A stretch of DNA of 64,000 nucleotides from Desulfotalea sp. (lineage in GTDB: Bacteria > Desulfobacterota > Desulfobulbia > Desulfobulbales > Desulfocapsaceae). The stretch lies in contig NVXR01000035.1 of NCBI GenBank assembly GCA_002733995.1, forward strand, positions 86,979 through 150,978. The letters are read 5' to 3'. Position 1 is the stretch's first letter; each line of letters begins with the position of its first letter. This document shows, piece after piece, positions 26,297 through 35,075 of this stretch. The notes below the pieces were generated by a model. The model was not told the origin of the DNA and searched no databases. It saw only the letters and a list, made by a program, of their open reading frames with translations. The position numbers and the translations under genes are program-made.

Positions 26297-28444
26297 TTAT
26301 ATCGTTTTTGGAATATATTTGGTGAGAGGGCAGTTATTGCAACCGGCCTTGGGTAAATCGGTGCCATTATGTATTCGTTTTACGAGAGCTGCAACAGCAG
26401 CTTTGCTGTCGGGGAACATATGTTGTCTTCCTACCTCTTCGATGAGGCCTGTTCTCTCCATTACGTCGAGTACTTGCATCTTCACCCCGCACATAGCAAA
26501 ACCTATATCGGCGCTACGTATGCGTTTGCAAAGCATTTCCAGAGCTTCTTCTCCAGATGCGTCCATGTCGTTTATGCCACGGGCATCAAGGAGGATGTAG
26601 CGTAGGTCTGGCTGTTCCGTTCTGAACTTGAGAACTTGTTCATCAAGGTAGCTGGCATTGGCAAAAAATAGGGCACCGTCAAATCGTACAACTGATATAT
26701 GACGACAACCTTTTAGGCGATAATCCTCAGCACTTTTGAGTACGTTGTCTTCCGTTAGAGAAAGAGTAGCAACAACGGGTCTCATCGATTTATAGAGAAA
26801 TACGACCATTGACAGCGCAACACCGACCATGATGCCTTTATCTAAATGAGGAGCAAAGTATAACGTTACAAAAAAGCATAAGACAGAGATTGCACCATCG
26901 TACCATTGGGCCTTCCAAGCATGTACAAAACCCTTAATATTCACCAGGCCAATAACTGCCATCATGATAACTGCTGCAAGTACTGCCTGTGGGAGATGGT
27001 AGAGTAAGGGGGTAAAGAATAACAGGGTGATAACTACCATGACCGAGGTGACCACGGATGAGATACCTGAAAGGGCACCCGCCTGAAGGTTGACCGCGGA
27101 TCTGGAAAATGACCCGGATACGGCATAACTTGAACCTATAGAACCTATCATATTGGCAAGACCTTGGCCAATGAGCTCTTGGTTGGGGTCCAGTTTTTGC
27201 CCAGTCTTTGCTGCCATAGCTTTTGCAATTGCAATAGCCTCCATGAAGCCGAGCAAAGATATTATGATCGCAGTTGGGAACAGTTTAACAAAAGTTTTCA
27301 TGTTAAGATCAGGAACGGCAAAAGTAGGAAGTCCTTCAGGGATTCTTCCGACCACAGCTCCACCACCCATAAAGAGTAGACTTGTTAGATCAAGTGGAGT
27401 GTTGCCAACTTTTAAGCGCCAGATATTGTTATCGGTTGTTATGCCTTGTGGTATGTCTGTCTGGTTGTAAAAAGAGTACTGATCGTCTGTGTGTACGGCC
27501 TCAAATTTAAGACTACGTAGCTCTCTGCGCATGAGATGGGTCTCGTGTTTTACTTCTCCCATTTCAAGGGTGAGGGTTGCAACTTGCCCCTGTAGGTCGA
27601 TCAATCTTGCTGTTGGTTTGTCGTTGTTTTTGAGTTCATCATCAATTTCGATGCCGACTGCAGATCTCTTGTTTCCTAGTCTTTCGATTGTGCTAATAGA
27701 ATGGTTAAAAGCACTAATCTTTTCCGCAATTCCAGGATATGCGATAGCAGAAATGTCAACCTTGGTATCGTTGTTAAAATGGGTGAAGTATGAGATGATT
27801 GTTGTAATTGTAACGGCGATAAGGACGTTTGGAATCTTTGGATTAATTTTTCTCAGTACCACCATTATTACAACCGCTGCAATCCCATATAGCAGTGTTG
27901 GAAGATGTGTATAATCCATTGCTGCCTGGGCAACTCTCATCATGGTTTCGTAATGATGTTCTGCCTTGTCGACGTACACACCAAAAAACTTTGAAAACTG
28001 AGATGAGGCAATAATTATAGCCGCCGCATTGGTAAATCCATTGACAACCGGGTGGGACAGAAAATTGACCACCAGACCTAGGCGTAAAACACCAAGGGAA
28101 AATTGAAAGATACCAACCGTCAGGGCAAGTATTACTGAATATGCGATGAATTCTGCGGAGCCAGCAGTCGCTAAAGGTTCAAGAGAGGCGGCTGACATGA
28201 GAGAAACGACAGCCACTGGGCCCGTCGCAAGCTGCCTACTGGAACCAAAAAGTGCTGCCACCATGGGGGGGAGAAACGCCGCGTATAGACCATAATATGC
28301 GGGGAGGCCTGCGAGCTGTGCGTAGGCCATAGATTGTGGGATAAGAACAAGGGCTACTGTGAGTCCTGCAAGGAAATCTGTTTTGAATTTACCGCCACTG
28401 TAACCTTTGAACCAATCTAGAAAGGGTAAAATCTTAAGAATCAT
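26297..28444 (-). CDS. SulP-family anion transporter with STAS domain and large insert
   Basis: 715 residues. The SulP signature (GLYAAFLPPMVAALFGSSR) and the transport-domain core (GSFSRSAVNLQAGA) are clear. The STAS domain covers ~575-690 (YILLDARGINDMDASGEEAL), and a Cys pair (CNNC) ends the protein. Between two membrane segments, residues ~225-350 form a hydrophilic insert of about 120 residues. It includes a short coiled-coil-like stretch (LIDLQGQVATLTLEMGEVKH) and is absent from ordinary SulP proteins such as BicA. In a sulfate reducer the likely cargo is sulfate, but bicarbonate or another anion cannot be excluded. AAGGTG precedes the ATG. Confidence 0.93.
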   Translation of the reverse strand: MILKILPFLDWFKGYSGGKFKTDFLAGLTVALVLIPQSMAYAQLAGLPAYYGLYAAFLPPMVAALFGSSRQLATGPVAVVSLMSAASLEPLATAGSAEFIAYSVILALTVGIFQFSLGVLRLGLVVNFLSHPVVNGFTNAAAIIIASSQFSKFFGVYVDKAEHHYETMMRVAQAAMDYTHLPTLLYGIAAVVIMVVLRKINPKIPNVLIAVTITTIISYFTHFNNDTKVDISAIAYPGIAEKISAFNHSISTIERLGNKRSAVGIEIDDELKNNDKPTARLIDLQGQVATLTLEMGEVKHETHLMRRELRSLKFEAVHTDDQYSFYNQTDIPQGITTDNNIWRLKVGNTPLDLTSLLFMGGGAVVGRIPEGLPTFAVPDLNMKTFVKLFPTAIIISLLGFMEAIAIAKAMAAKTGQKLDPNQELIGQGLANMIGSIGSSYAVSGSFSRSAVNLQAGALSGISSVVTSVMVVITLLFFTPLLYHLPQAVLAAVIMMAVIGLVNIKGFVHAWKAQWYDGAISVLCFFVTLYFAPHLDKGIMVGVALSMVVFLYKSMRPVVATLSLTEDNVLKSAEDYRLKGCRHISVVRFDGALFFANASYLDEQVLKFRTEQPDLRYILLDARGINDMDASGEEALEMLCKRIRSADIGFAMCGVKMQVLDVMERTGLIEEVGRQHMFPDSKAAVAALVKRIHNGTDLPKAGCNNCPLTKYIPKTI

Positions 28445-28505
28445 TATGTCACCTTTTTCGTGTCAAATACATTGCGAAGTATGAGCAATGTGGAGACACT
28501 TCTTC

Positions 28506-28616
28506 CTATGTTTTTGTGATAATAGAACCATGATTATAAAAGTGTATGTGTTGATACAATTGGTGTTTGTCAGGTGCATGGAGCCAGCTGCGTGCCAATT
28601 CAAAAAAATGATTCAT
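28506..28616 (-). CDS. Candidate 36-aa His-rich peptide upstream of sulP gene
   Basis: An ATG frame of 36 codons with six His (including HQLYQHIHFYNHG), no membrane segment and a basic end. AGGAG at 28624-28628 stands 7 nt before the ATG, an ideal ribosome binding site. The frame stops 61 bp before the SulP start on the same strand, so it should share its transcript. I recognise no family. It could be a small metal- or protein-binding regulator, or a leader peptide. Confidence 0.5.
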   Translation of the reverse strand: MNHFFELARSWLHAPDKHQLYQHIHFYNHGSIITKT

Positions 28617-28704
28617 TGTAAAACTCCTGAAATTAAGATTGCGATATAGGTAAAATGTTTAGTTGCCTATATAATTTATAAAGTAGAAAGGCTAATATTA
28701 AAAA

Positions 28705-28720
28705 ATGAATCAACATTCAT
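28705..28720. promoter_or_regulatory. Dyad in the sulP/response-regulator intergenic region
   Basis: ATGAAT-CAAC-ATTCAT is a perfect 6-bp inverted repeat in an AT-rich region between divergent genes (small ORF/SulP leftward, response regulator rightward). It is a plausible operator. No other copies were sought exhaustively. Confidence 0.3.
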
Positions 28721-28912
28721 AATATGATTTTTAATCAAAGCGTCTTTTGCTATAAAGTCAAGGAAAAATGGCGTTTTGGGTGTCTCTTGGGTACACAAAA
28801 TTGCATTTTATATGAAAATATGGTTATGAAAAGAGGTAAGGAAAATTACGCTGTAATATATGAGAATCGTTCCTGATAGTTCTGGAGTATAATGCTGAGA
28901 CGGGAGGTCGTG

Positions 28913-29578
28913 ATGTTATCGGAAGAAAAACAGTACCGAGTGTTACTGGCAGATGACCATGTATTGATTCGGCATGGGATTAAAAATATCATAAAAAAAA
29001 ATGATCAGCTTGTAGTTGTTGGAGAGGTGAGTAACGGTAAACAACTTATGGCTTCGCTTGAAGATTCTGATATTGATTTGATAATTCTTGATATTGCCAT
29101 GCCCGATATTGGAGGTATGGAGGCGATTGGCCTTGTGAAAAAGAAGTATCCCTGGATCAAAATTCTTATGCTTACCATGCATAAGAACAAACAGTATTTT
29201 TATAATGCCATGGCCGCCGGGGCTGATGGATATCTTATGAAAGATGATTCCGATGAAGAGCTTCTGGTCGCTATAGCAAAGGTCTTATCCGGGAAGAGTT
29301 ATATTTCGCCATTCATGACCGACGATTTTGCCGATGATGTCATTAATATGTACCGTAATGAAGGACGCACTCCATTTCAGGAACTTACAAAGCGTGAGAA
29401 AGAAATTCTCTCGCTCGTCGTTCAAGGTTTTACCAGTAGGCAGATGGCGGAACAATTGAACTTGAGCCAGCGCACCATCGATCATCATCGTTCTAATCTG
29501 TTGCGAAAATTTAACCGCAAAAATAGTGTCGAGCTTGTTAATTATGCAATGAGCAATGGCTTTGTTACAACAGAATAG
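28913..29578 (+). CDS. NarL/LuxR-family response regulator, orphan
   Basis: 221 residues from the ATG at 28913, which has GGGAGG at proper spacing; an ATG at 28892 is in frame but badly placed. The receiver domain (residues ~8-125) has the acidic pair (LLADDH), phospho-acceptor Asp (IILDIAMPD), Thr (MLTMHK) and Lys (YLMKDDSD). The LuxR-type helix-turn-helix is at ~150-215 (LTKREKEILSLVVQGFTSRQ, LNLSQRTIDHHRSNLLRKF). No histidine kinase is adjacent. It reads divergently from the SulP unit, which is a possible target. Confidence 0.95.
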   Translation: MLSEEKQYRVLLADDHVLIRHGIKNIIKKNDQLVVVGEVSNGKQLMASLEDSDIDLIILDIAMPDIGGMEAIGLVKKKYPWIKILMLTMHKNKQYFYNAMAAGADGYLMKDDSDEELLVAIAKVLSGKSYISPFMTDDFADDVINMYRNEGRTPFQELTKREKEILSLVVQGFTSRQMAEQLNLSQRTIDHHRSNLLRKFNRKNSVELVNYAMSNGFVTTE

Positions 29579-29818
29579 TTAGATTTTTGAGAAAAATAGT
29601 TATCATGAGAGTGATGTTTTTATTGTCTTGATCTTAATTGTACTTCTCTAAGTGTTTGAAAATACGTTGTTATATCTGGCATATTTTCGTGACTAGGTAA
29701 ATATACCTATATCAGCTTTGCGTATATACATCAATTGTGTTTTTCGCTACACGGGATAGTAATAGGCCTACTTTTGAAAGATCTTTTACTAATGACTGTA
29801 TAATGAGGCACAATTCCA

Positions 29819-30094
29819 ATGAACAAAAGAGAACTAATAGCAACCATAGCTACGTCTGGAGGAATTACAAAGGTTCTTGCTGCTGAGGCTTTAGATAAAG
29901 TTCTGGCCAATATGATATCGGCTATGGAGAAGGGAGAGCGGGTGACTTTATCAGGTTTTGGTTCTTTCAAGGTTGTTGAGAGGGCTGCCCAAAAAGGTCG
30001 GAACCCCCAGACAGGTCAAACTATAACGATACCTGCTCATAATGTTGTTAAATTTAAGCCAGGTAAACATCTTTGTGAACGGGTGCGCTACTAA
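29819..30094 (+). CDS. HU-family DNA-binding protein
   Basis: 91 residues, the normal HU/IHF length. MNKRELIATIA starts the dimerisation helices, and GERVTLSGFGSFKVVERAAQ leads into the beta arm (KGRNPQTGQTITIPAHNVVK) with the intercalating Pro. The C-terminus is PGKHLCERVRY. HU binds and bends DNA without much specificity and shapes the nucleoid. It is a single-gene unit with no obvious partner. It is HU rather than IHF by its RNPQTG arm; which HU paralogue is not decidable. Confidence 0.96.
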   Translation: MNKRELIATIATSGGITKVLAAEALDKVLANMISAMEKGERVTLSGFGSFKVVERAAQKGRNPQTGQTITIPAHNVVKFKPGKHLCERVRY

Positions 30095-30144
30095 TCCGTA
30101 AGGTCAAGGACATCGTATTAATGGATTGAAGGTATTAATGATAT

Positions 30145-30197
30145 TGCGCCTTGTTTTTCGAAGGCACGCAAGTGGGACAAAGGTCAACCTTTGTCCC
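30145..30197. terminator. Two stem-loops between convergent HU and lgt genes
   Basis: The first hairpin (30145-30170) has TGCG and CCTT arms around a T-rich loop. The second is a perfect 10-bp stem, GGGACAAAGG (30174-30183) with CCTTTGTCCC (30188-30197), around TCAA, and it covers the lgt stop codon. There is no long T-run, so factor-independent termination is only probable. The position suits a bidirectional transcript end. Confidence 0.5.
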
Positions 30198-30996
30198 GTG
30201 ACTGGATTCTTTTGTTGCAAAGAAACCACATAATAGACCCCGCAGCAATCATTGCACCACTCAACAGCTGACCCATAGTAATGGTTTTGTAGATAAAACC
30301 GATTTGCAGGTCAGGTTCCCGGAAGTTTTCCACGATTATCCTTACTATTCCGTAGCCAACAAAAAAGAGAGCACATATTGCCCCATGGGGCCAGTTGGCT
30401 CTGTTTTCCCATGGGCGCTTTCTTAGACTCCACAGCAGTATAAAGAGTACGACCCCCTCCAGAAAAGCTTCGTAGAGTTGGGATGGGTGTCTAGGCAGAG
30501 GCCCCCCGCCCGGGAAAACCATTCCCAGCGGTGAATCCGTCACTCTTCCGTAGAGCTCCCCATTGATGAAATTGCCTAACCTACCAAGGCACAGGCCGAT
30601 GGGAACAGTAGCGACATAGATGTCCGCCGATCTCCAAAAATCGATATCGTGTTTTCTGCAGTAAAACCAACCACCGAAAAAAAGCGCAATACAGGCCCCG
30701 TGAAATGACATACCACCGTTCCAGGTGGCTGCGATTTCGAGAGGGTGTCTCAGATAGTAGGAAAAATTATAAAACAAGACGTAACCAAGTCGCCCGCCAA
30801 CAATGACAGAGAGGATGAGTACGAGGTTGAGGTTTTCAAAGTGACGGCCAAGTGACCGGAATTTGAAATCCTCAATCTGCTTTTGCACAAGCACGTAAGT
30901 TGCTATAAATCCAATGACATACATGAGGCCGTACCAGCGTACATGCAAGGGGCCTATGCTGAAAATAATTGGATCGATCTGAGGAAAGGAGAGCAT
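30184..30996 (-). CDS. lgt: Prolipoprotein diacylglyceryl transferase
   Basis: 270 residues with about seven membrane helices. Family marks are PLHVRWYGLMYVIGF near the N-terminus, GGRLGYVLFYN, the essential His in MSFHGAC and the signature GRLGNFINGELYGR. It transfers diacylglyceryl from phosphatidylglycerol to the lipobox Cys of prolipoproteins in the inner membrane. It begins 3 bp after the mnmG stop, so the two are cotranscribed. Nothing in the sequence is unusual. Confidence 0.97.
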   Translation of the reverse strand: MLSFPQIDPIIFSIGPLHVRWYGLMYVIGFIATYVLVQKQIEDFKFRSLGRHFENLNLVLILSVIVGGRLGYVLFYNFSYYLRHPLEIAATWNGGMSFHGACIALFFGGWFYCRKHDIDFWRSADIYVATVPIGLCLGRLGNFINGELYGRVTDSPLGMVFPGGGPLPRHPSQLYEAFLEGVVLFILLWSLRKRPWENRANWPHGAICALFFVGYGIVRIIVENFREPDLQIGFIYKTITMGQLLSGAMIAAGSIMWFLCNKRIQSRDKG

Positions 30997-30999
30997 GCC

Positions 31000-32907
31000 T
31001 TAATCCTTGTGCTGTTTAGTTTTTTGTATCTTGCGCATATGTACGTGAAGCACAGATACGGCGGCGGGGGTTACTCCTGATATTCTGGAAGCTTGACCGA
31101 GTGAACAGGGTTGTATTTTTGTCAATTTTTCCACAACTTCATTTGAGAGGCCAGAGAGTGTGCTGTAGTCGATGTTTTTGGGAATAACGACAGATTCCAT
31201 TTTTTTAAACCGGGCTACCTGCTCATATTGCCTGTCTATGTACCCCTTAAACTTCACCTGGAGCTCTATTTCGGCATGGACGAAGCTGTTTATAAGGCTT
31301 TCTACCTGTTCCTGTTCCTCAGCGGCCAAAGGGAGCTGGCTAAATGACGACAGGTGTAATTCTGGTCGTCGTAGTATGTCCGCCAGGCTCGACTTCTGTT
31401 TTAGGTTACTCGATCCTAAATTTTGCAAAGCGTTATTGATTACAGCAGTTGGTTTTATCAAGATATTTTCAAGTTGTGTAATACCATCCTGCACTGCGGA
31501 TTGTTTTTTTAGAAAAGATTGATTCTTCTCTTTTGATACAAGGCCAATCTTGTGGCCAATAGCGGCAAGACGCGTATCGGCGTTGTCCTCGCGGAGTAAA
31601 AGTCGATACTCTGCGCGGGAGGTGAACAGGCGGTACGGCTCCTTGGTCCCGCAGGTAACGAGGTCGTCAATAAGGACGCCAATGTAGGCCTGGGAGCGGT
31701 CGAGAATAAGTGGAGGCTCATCCTTAATGTAATTGACAGCATTGATGCTTGCCATGAGTCCTTGGGCTGCAGCTTCTTCGTAGCCGGAGGTCCCATTTAT
31801 TTGACCAGCGAGAAAAAGGCCTTTGATTTTTTTCGTTTCAAGGGAGGGTTTGAGGCCAAGCGGGTCAATGTAGTCGTACTCGATGGCGTATCCGGGACGA
31901 ATAATTTTAGCATTTTCTAGACCCTTGATGGAGTTTACCATTTTTTGTTGGGTGGCAAGGGGCAAACTTGTAGGGATACCGTTTGGATACACCTCTACTG
32001 TGTCAAGACCTTCGGGCTCAATGAAGATTTGGTGCCTGTCTTTTTCAGGAAAACGCATAACCTTGTCTTCAATGGAAGGGCAGTATCTTGCGCCGATTCC
32101 TTGGATAATTCCGGCATATAATGGGGAGCCATCGATGTTTTGCCTGATTATCTCATGGGTCTTTTCGTTTGTGTAGGTGATGTAACAGGGGAGCTGGGGG
32201 AGGGTATAGTCACCCTTGGACGAGAATGAGAAATGGGCTGGCGGATTATCGCTGTGCTGTTCTTCAAGGTCGCTATAGTCGATGGTGTTTGCGTCAAGTC
32301 TTGGCACGGTTCCCGTTTTCATTCGCCCGACTTCAAAGCCGTTTTCTCTGAACCAGCGGGCAAGGCCTTTGGACGCGGCACAGCCAAGACGACCGGCTGA
32401 AAAGCTCTTCAATCCTATGTGCACCAAGCCTTCAAGAAACGTTCCTGTGGCGACAACGATGGCGTCAACCGCTATGCGTTCGTCTATTGAGGTGATGAGT
32501 CCTGTGATGCTGCCGTCTTCTACTATGAATTCGGTGACGACGGTCTGTTTTACGCTGAGGTTTGGCTGGTTTTCAATGACCGACTTCATGCGTAGGCGGT
32601 AGAGGAGTCTGTCGGCCTGGGCTCTTGACGATCTGACCGCTGGGCCTTTACTTGTGTTCAATTTACGGAATTGAATGGAGGTGGCGTCAATGTTCTTTGC
32701 CATTTCACCGCCCAAGGCATCGATCTCCCGGACAAGATGTCCTTTAGCCAAGCCCCCAATTGCGGGGTTGCATGACATTGCGCCAATGGTGTCAACGTTG
32801 ATCACGGTGAGAAGTGTTTTACAGCCAAGTCGCGCAGCAGCGAGGGCTGCTTCGCATCCTGCGTGGCCAGCACCTATGATTGCGATGTCGTATTTTTCTG
32901 ATATCAT
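31000..32907 (-). CDS. mnmG: tRNA U34 carboxymethylaminomethyl synthase subunit MnmG
   Basis: 635 residues. The FAD dinucleotide-binding fold is at the N-terminus (IIGAGHAGCEAALAAARLG), followed by the family motif CNPAIGGLAKGHLVREIDAL and the second nucleotide site. GTSGYEEAAAQG is in the middle and the tRNA-binding helical domain at the C-terminus. With MnmE (37950) it modifies the wobble uridine of certain tRNAs, using methylene-tetrahydrofolate. It is upstream of lgt in one operon, and about 5 kb from its partner mnmE, facing away. Confidence 0.98.
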   Translation of the reverse strand: MISEKYDIAIIGAGHAGCEAALAAARLGCKTLLTVINVDTIGAMSCNPAIGGLAKGHLVREIDALGGEMAKNIDATSIQFRKLNTSKGPAVRSSRAQADRLLYRLRMKSVIENQPNLSVKQTVVTEFIVEDGSITGLITSIDERIAVDAIVVATGTFLEGLVHIGLKSFSAGRLGCAASKGLARWFRENGFEVGRMKTGTVPRLDANTIDYSDLEEQHSDNPPAHFSFSSKGDYTLPQLPCYITYTNEKTHEIIRQNIDGSPLYAGIIQGIGARYCPSIEDKVMRFPEKDRHQIFIEPEGLDTVEVYPNGIPTSLPLATQQKMVNSIKGLENAKIIRPGYAIEYDYIDPLGLKPSLETKKIKGLFLAGQINGTSGYEEAAAQGLMASINAVNYIKDEPPLILDRSQAYIGVLIDDLVTCGTKEPYRLFTSRAEYRLLLREDNADTRLAAIGHKIGLVSKEKNQSFLKKQSAVQDGITQLENILIKPTAVINNALQNLGSSNLKQKSSLADILRRPELHLSSFSQLPLAAEEQEQVESLINSFVHAEIELQVKFKGYIDRQYEQVARFKKMESVVIPKNIDYSTLSGLSNEVVEKLTKIQPCSLGQASRISGVTPAAVSVLHVHMRKIQKTKQHKD

Positions 32908-33111
32908 CTGAATTATATATGGTAATATTTGAAGTTGTACAGGTCGTATATTCTGTTTCTATGCTTGCTTGAGTCGTTTGTTAATGATTCTTCGGGTGGT
33001 CCTTCGGTATCGTTTAAACACACCGTGTGTAACTGTTTATTAGTGCCTCAGATTTGTTCAATTGAGGGCTTGAAGCATACGAGTGCTTGTGATGCAGTTA
33101 TATGCTTATGT

Positions 33112-33948
33112 TTATTTAACATCTTTTTTCCACCAGATCAGGGCCCATTGTACGGGGCTGTTTCTTTGCACGGTAATGCTGTTTTTTGTTGATGCAGTAA
33201 TATTCTGTTCTATATATTTGAGTAAATCACCCTTTTCGGTGATTGTTAGTTCGTGAAACATCCAGCTGTACGAGGCGAGGGCCTCCTCAAGTGTTGAATA
33301 GACGTTGACTGGATTTGGTCTGAGTACTGTTACATTGGGATAAATCCCCATTTTGTATAATATATTTAATGTGTAGATGTAATCAGGACCAGTGTTAAAT
33401 GGTCTACCGATGGCCTCAAAGGCGCCCTCTTCAAAAGGAGTCGCACCAATTCGGTCGCTGAGGAACACAAATTTTGTTGCAAATGAATTGATTTTTTCAA
33501 GGGCGGGTACGAGATCATCTATGCCAATAGATCTGGATGCTAATGCTATGTCATGGGGACGGATGCCTTTGGCATGCCAATCATCCTCCCAAGAACATTC
33601 AACTGTCTTGATATTCTCTATCTTGTCAGTTTTTGCATGCTGGTTCAGCACATCGAGCATTCCAGCAGAAAAATCGATTGCGGTAACGTTTTGTACCTTT
33701 TTTGCAATGGGGAGTGCGAGGGTACCTGGACCGGAACCTATATCAAGAACAGTGAAGGAAGGTGTAAGGGGAAGTTCTTTGATAAAAAGATCAATATAAT
33801 TATTATTTTTATTTCGTTCAGAAAAAGAATGTGCTTTGTTGTTCCATTCTTTGGGCCCTTTTCGCTTCCACCCTTTTTGAGACATTGCATTTTTTCTGAG
33901 TAATGGCCAGTTGATGTCGGTGTATGTTTGAATGGTAGGGGCTGTCAT
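33112..33948 (-). CDS. Class I SAM-dependent methyltransferase
   Basis: 278 residues. SAM-binding motif I is VLDIGSGPGTLALPIA (~residue 75-90), followed by VTAIDFSAGMLDVLNQH (motif post-I). The N-terminus (RKNAMSQKGWKRKGPKEWNN) is basic, and the fold ends with TVQRNSPVQWALIWWKK. It resembles the methyltransferases annotated as UbiE/type-11. Substrate is unknown. It stands alone, downstream-facing mnmG but separated by 205 bp. The ATG at 33948 has only a weak ribosome binding site. Confidence 0.85.
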   Translation of the reverse strand: MTAPTIQTYTDINWPLLRKNAMSQKGWKRKGPKEWNNKAHSFSERNKNNNYIDLFIKELPLTPSFTVLDIGSGPGTLALPIAKKVQNVTAIDFSAGMLDVLNQHAKTDKIENIKTVECSWEDDWHAKGIRPHDIALASRSIGIDDLVPALEKINSFATKFVFLSDRIGATPFEEGAFEAIGRPFNTGPDYIYTLNILYKMGIYPNVTVLRPNPVNVYSTLEEALASYSWMFHELTITEKGDLLKYIEQNITASTKNSITVQRNSPVQWALIWWKKDVK

Positions 33949-34061
33949 GGGATATTAGCCTTATGTGAAAAGGGTGGCTGTAAATGGAAAATTAATGGGA
34001 TTAGAATAGCACAGCCTATAGGCTTCTGCAATATTCCCTTGATAGAGACGTACAAAAATGT

Positions 34062-34091
34062 TTGACACAAGATGGTGGATGTGGTTATTAT
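34062..34091 (+). promoter_or_regulatory. Candidate sigma-70 promoter of the rpmH cluster
   Basis: TTGACA (34062-34067), an 18-bp spacer and TATTAT (34086-34091) are a close match to consensus. The start site would be near 34098, giving rpmH a leader of about 190 nt. Confidence 0.5.
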
Positions 34092-34285
34092 TCTCCTTTT
34101 GCAATTTATAAATTCATAGGTGGCTGAATTGCTCCTGTGAATGAAGTTGACTTTAAGAAGGCTAGTCTCATGTATTTGGGAATTAGCGGGATATGTACTT
34201 TCAAAAATTATATTCTTAAAGTCTCTACAGTTTTAAAAAAAAGTCCATGTGGATTTCATGGATTCTACAGATGAGGATGTAAGTA

Positions 34286-34423
34286 ATGAGTAAGCGAACT
34301 TTCCAGCCAAGCAGAATCAAACGCGCACGCACCCATGGTTTTCGTGAAAGAATGAGCACCCGTGCAGGTCGTTCTATTATCCGCGCTCGTAGAGCAAAGG
34401 GTCGTAAGAGACTTTCAGCATAA
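34286..34423 (+). CDS. rpmH: 50S ribosomal protein L34
   Basis: 45 residues from the ATG at 34286: MSKRTFQPSRIKRARTHGF, then ERMSTRAGRS and a basic tail ending KGRKRLSA. This is the standard L34 sequence pattern (TFQPS...RKRxHGFxxRMxTxxGR). GAGGATG lies upstream. It leads the rpmH-rnpA-yidD-yidC-jag-mnmE cluster, which is conserved near the replication origin in many bacteria. It is too short for common ORF cut-offs. Confidence 0.98.
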   Translation: MSKRTFQPSRIKRARTHGFRERMSTRAGRSIIRARRAKGRKRLSA

Positions 34424-34424
34424 A

Positions 34425-34796
34425 TTGAACAATCAACGGCTTTTGAAAGCTTCGCTGCTTCGTAAAGGGTGGGAGTTTGAAGAAGTTTACAGCAAGGGAA
34501 AACGTTTACACGGTAACGGTTTTACGTTGATCTGTCTGAGTAATGGCACCTCCCTCAGCAGGTTAGGTATAAGCGTTCATCGAAAAATTCGTGGTGCTGT
34601 GAAGAGAAACCGCATTAAACGAATTATTAGAGAATCGTTCAGGCTTGAGCGAAAACAGTATCCACAGGGTGTTGATATTGTTTTCGCTGTTCGTCATGGT
34701 TTTTCCTGTAAACATCCCGACGACATCTGTAGGGCTGTCGAGGGCGTTGCTGCAAGATTTACTTGTGATCAGAGCAGAAGAAATGAAGATAAGTAA
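34425..34796 (+). CDS. rnpA: Ribonuclease P protein component
   Basis: The frame is open upstream through rpmH. The most natural start is a TTG at 34425, 1 bp after the rpmH stop, giving 123 residues. That is the usual RnpA size and begins MNNQRLLKASLLRKGWEF. The RNA-binding RNR motif is AVKRNRIKRIIRESFRL, and RLGISVHRKIRGAV precedes it. It assists the catalytic RNA in trimming tRNA 5' leaders. An ATG at 34362 would overlap rpmH by 62 bp and adds 21 residues not typical of the family. Its end overlaps yidD by 14 bp. Confidence 0.93.
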   Translation: MNNQRLLKASLLRKGWEFEEVYSKGKRLHGNGFTLICLSNGTSLSRLGISVHRKIRGAVKRNRIKRIIRESFRLERKQYPQGVDIVFAVRHGFSCKHPDDICRAVEGVAARFTCDQSRRNEDK

Positions 34797-35010
34797 ATTG
34801 CCTGAAAAAGTATTTATCGGATGTGTGAAAGGATATAAGTATTTGATATCTCCTATTTTGCCGCCTTCTTGTCGTTTTACTCCCACCTGTTCAACTTACA
34901 CAATTCAAGCCGTCGAAAAATATGGGGTGCTTCGCGGCGCCTTCAAAGGGTTGTCGCGTTTGTTGCGTTGCCACCCATTTTCCCGAGGCGGGTATGATCC
35001 GTTGCAGTAA
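34783..35010 (+). CDS. yidD: Membrane protein insertion efficiency factor YidD
   Basis: 75 residues from the ATG at 34783 (MKISKLPEKVFIGCVKGYKY), preceded by AGCAGAAG. The family signature LPPSCRFTPTCSTYTIQAV and the end LLRCHPFSRGGYDPL are both present. The protein has an amphipathic N-terminal helix, sits at the inner membrane and helps YidC. The frame is open farther upstream but that part is the rnpA overlap. It overlaps rnpA by 14 bp and is followed by yidC after 65 bp. Confidence 0.96.
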   Translation: MKISKLPEKVFIGCVKGYKYLISPILPPSCRFTPTCSTYTIQAVEKYGVLRGAFKGLSRLLRCHPFSRGGYDPLQ

Positions 35011-35075
35011 ACAGATCCCTCGCCATTTTTATTAACTGACATTTTCTAACTTCGTCATTTATAAGCGGACAGTTC

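Noticed and set aside
32908..34286. Possible replication origin near mnmG and rpmH
   Set aside because: Gene context (mnmG, rpmH, rnpA, yidC, mnmE) often borders oriC, but I found no cluster of DnaA boxes (only distant near-matches such as TGTGGATTT) and no dnaA gene.
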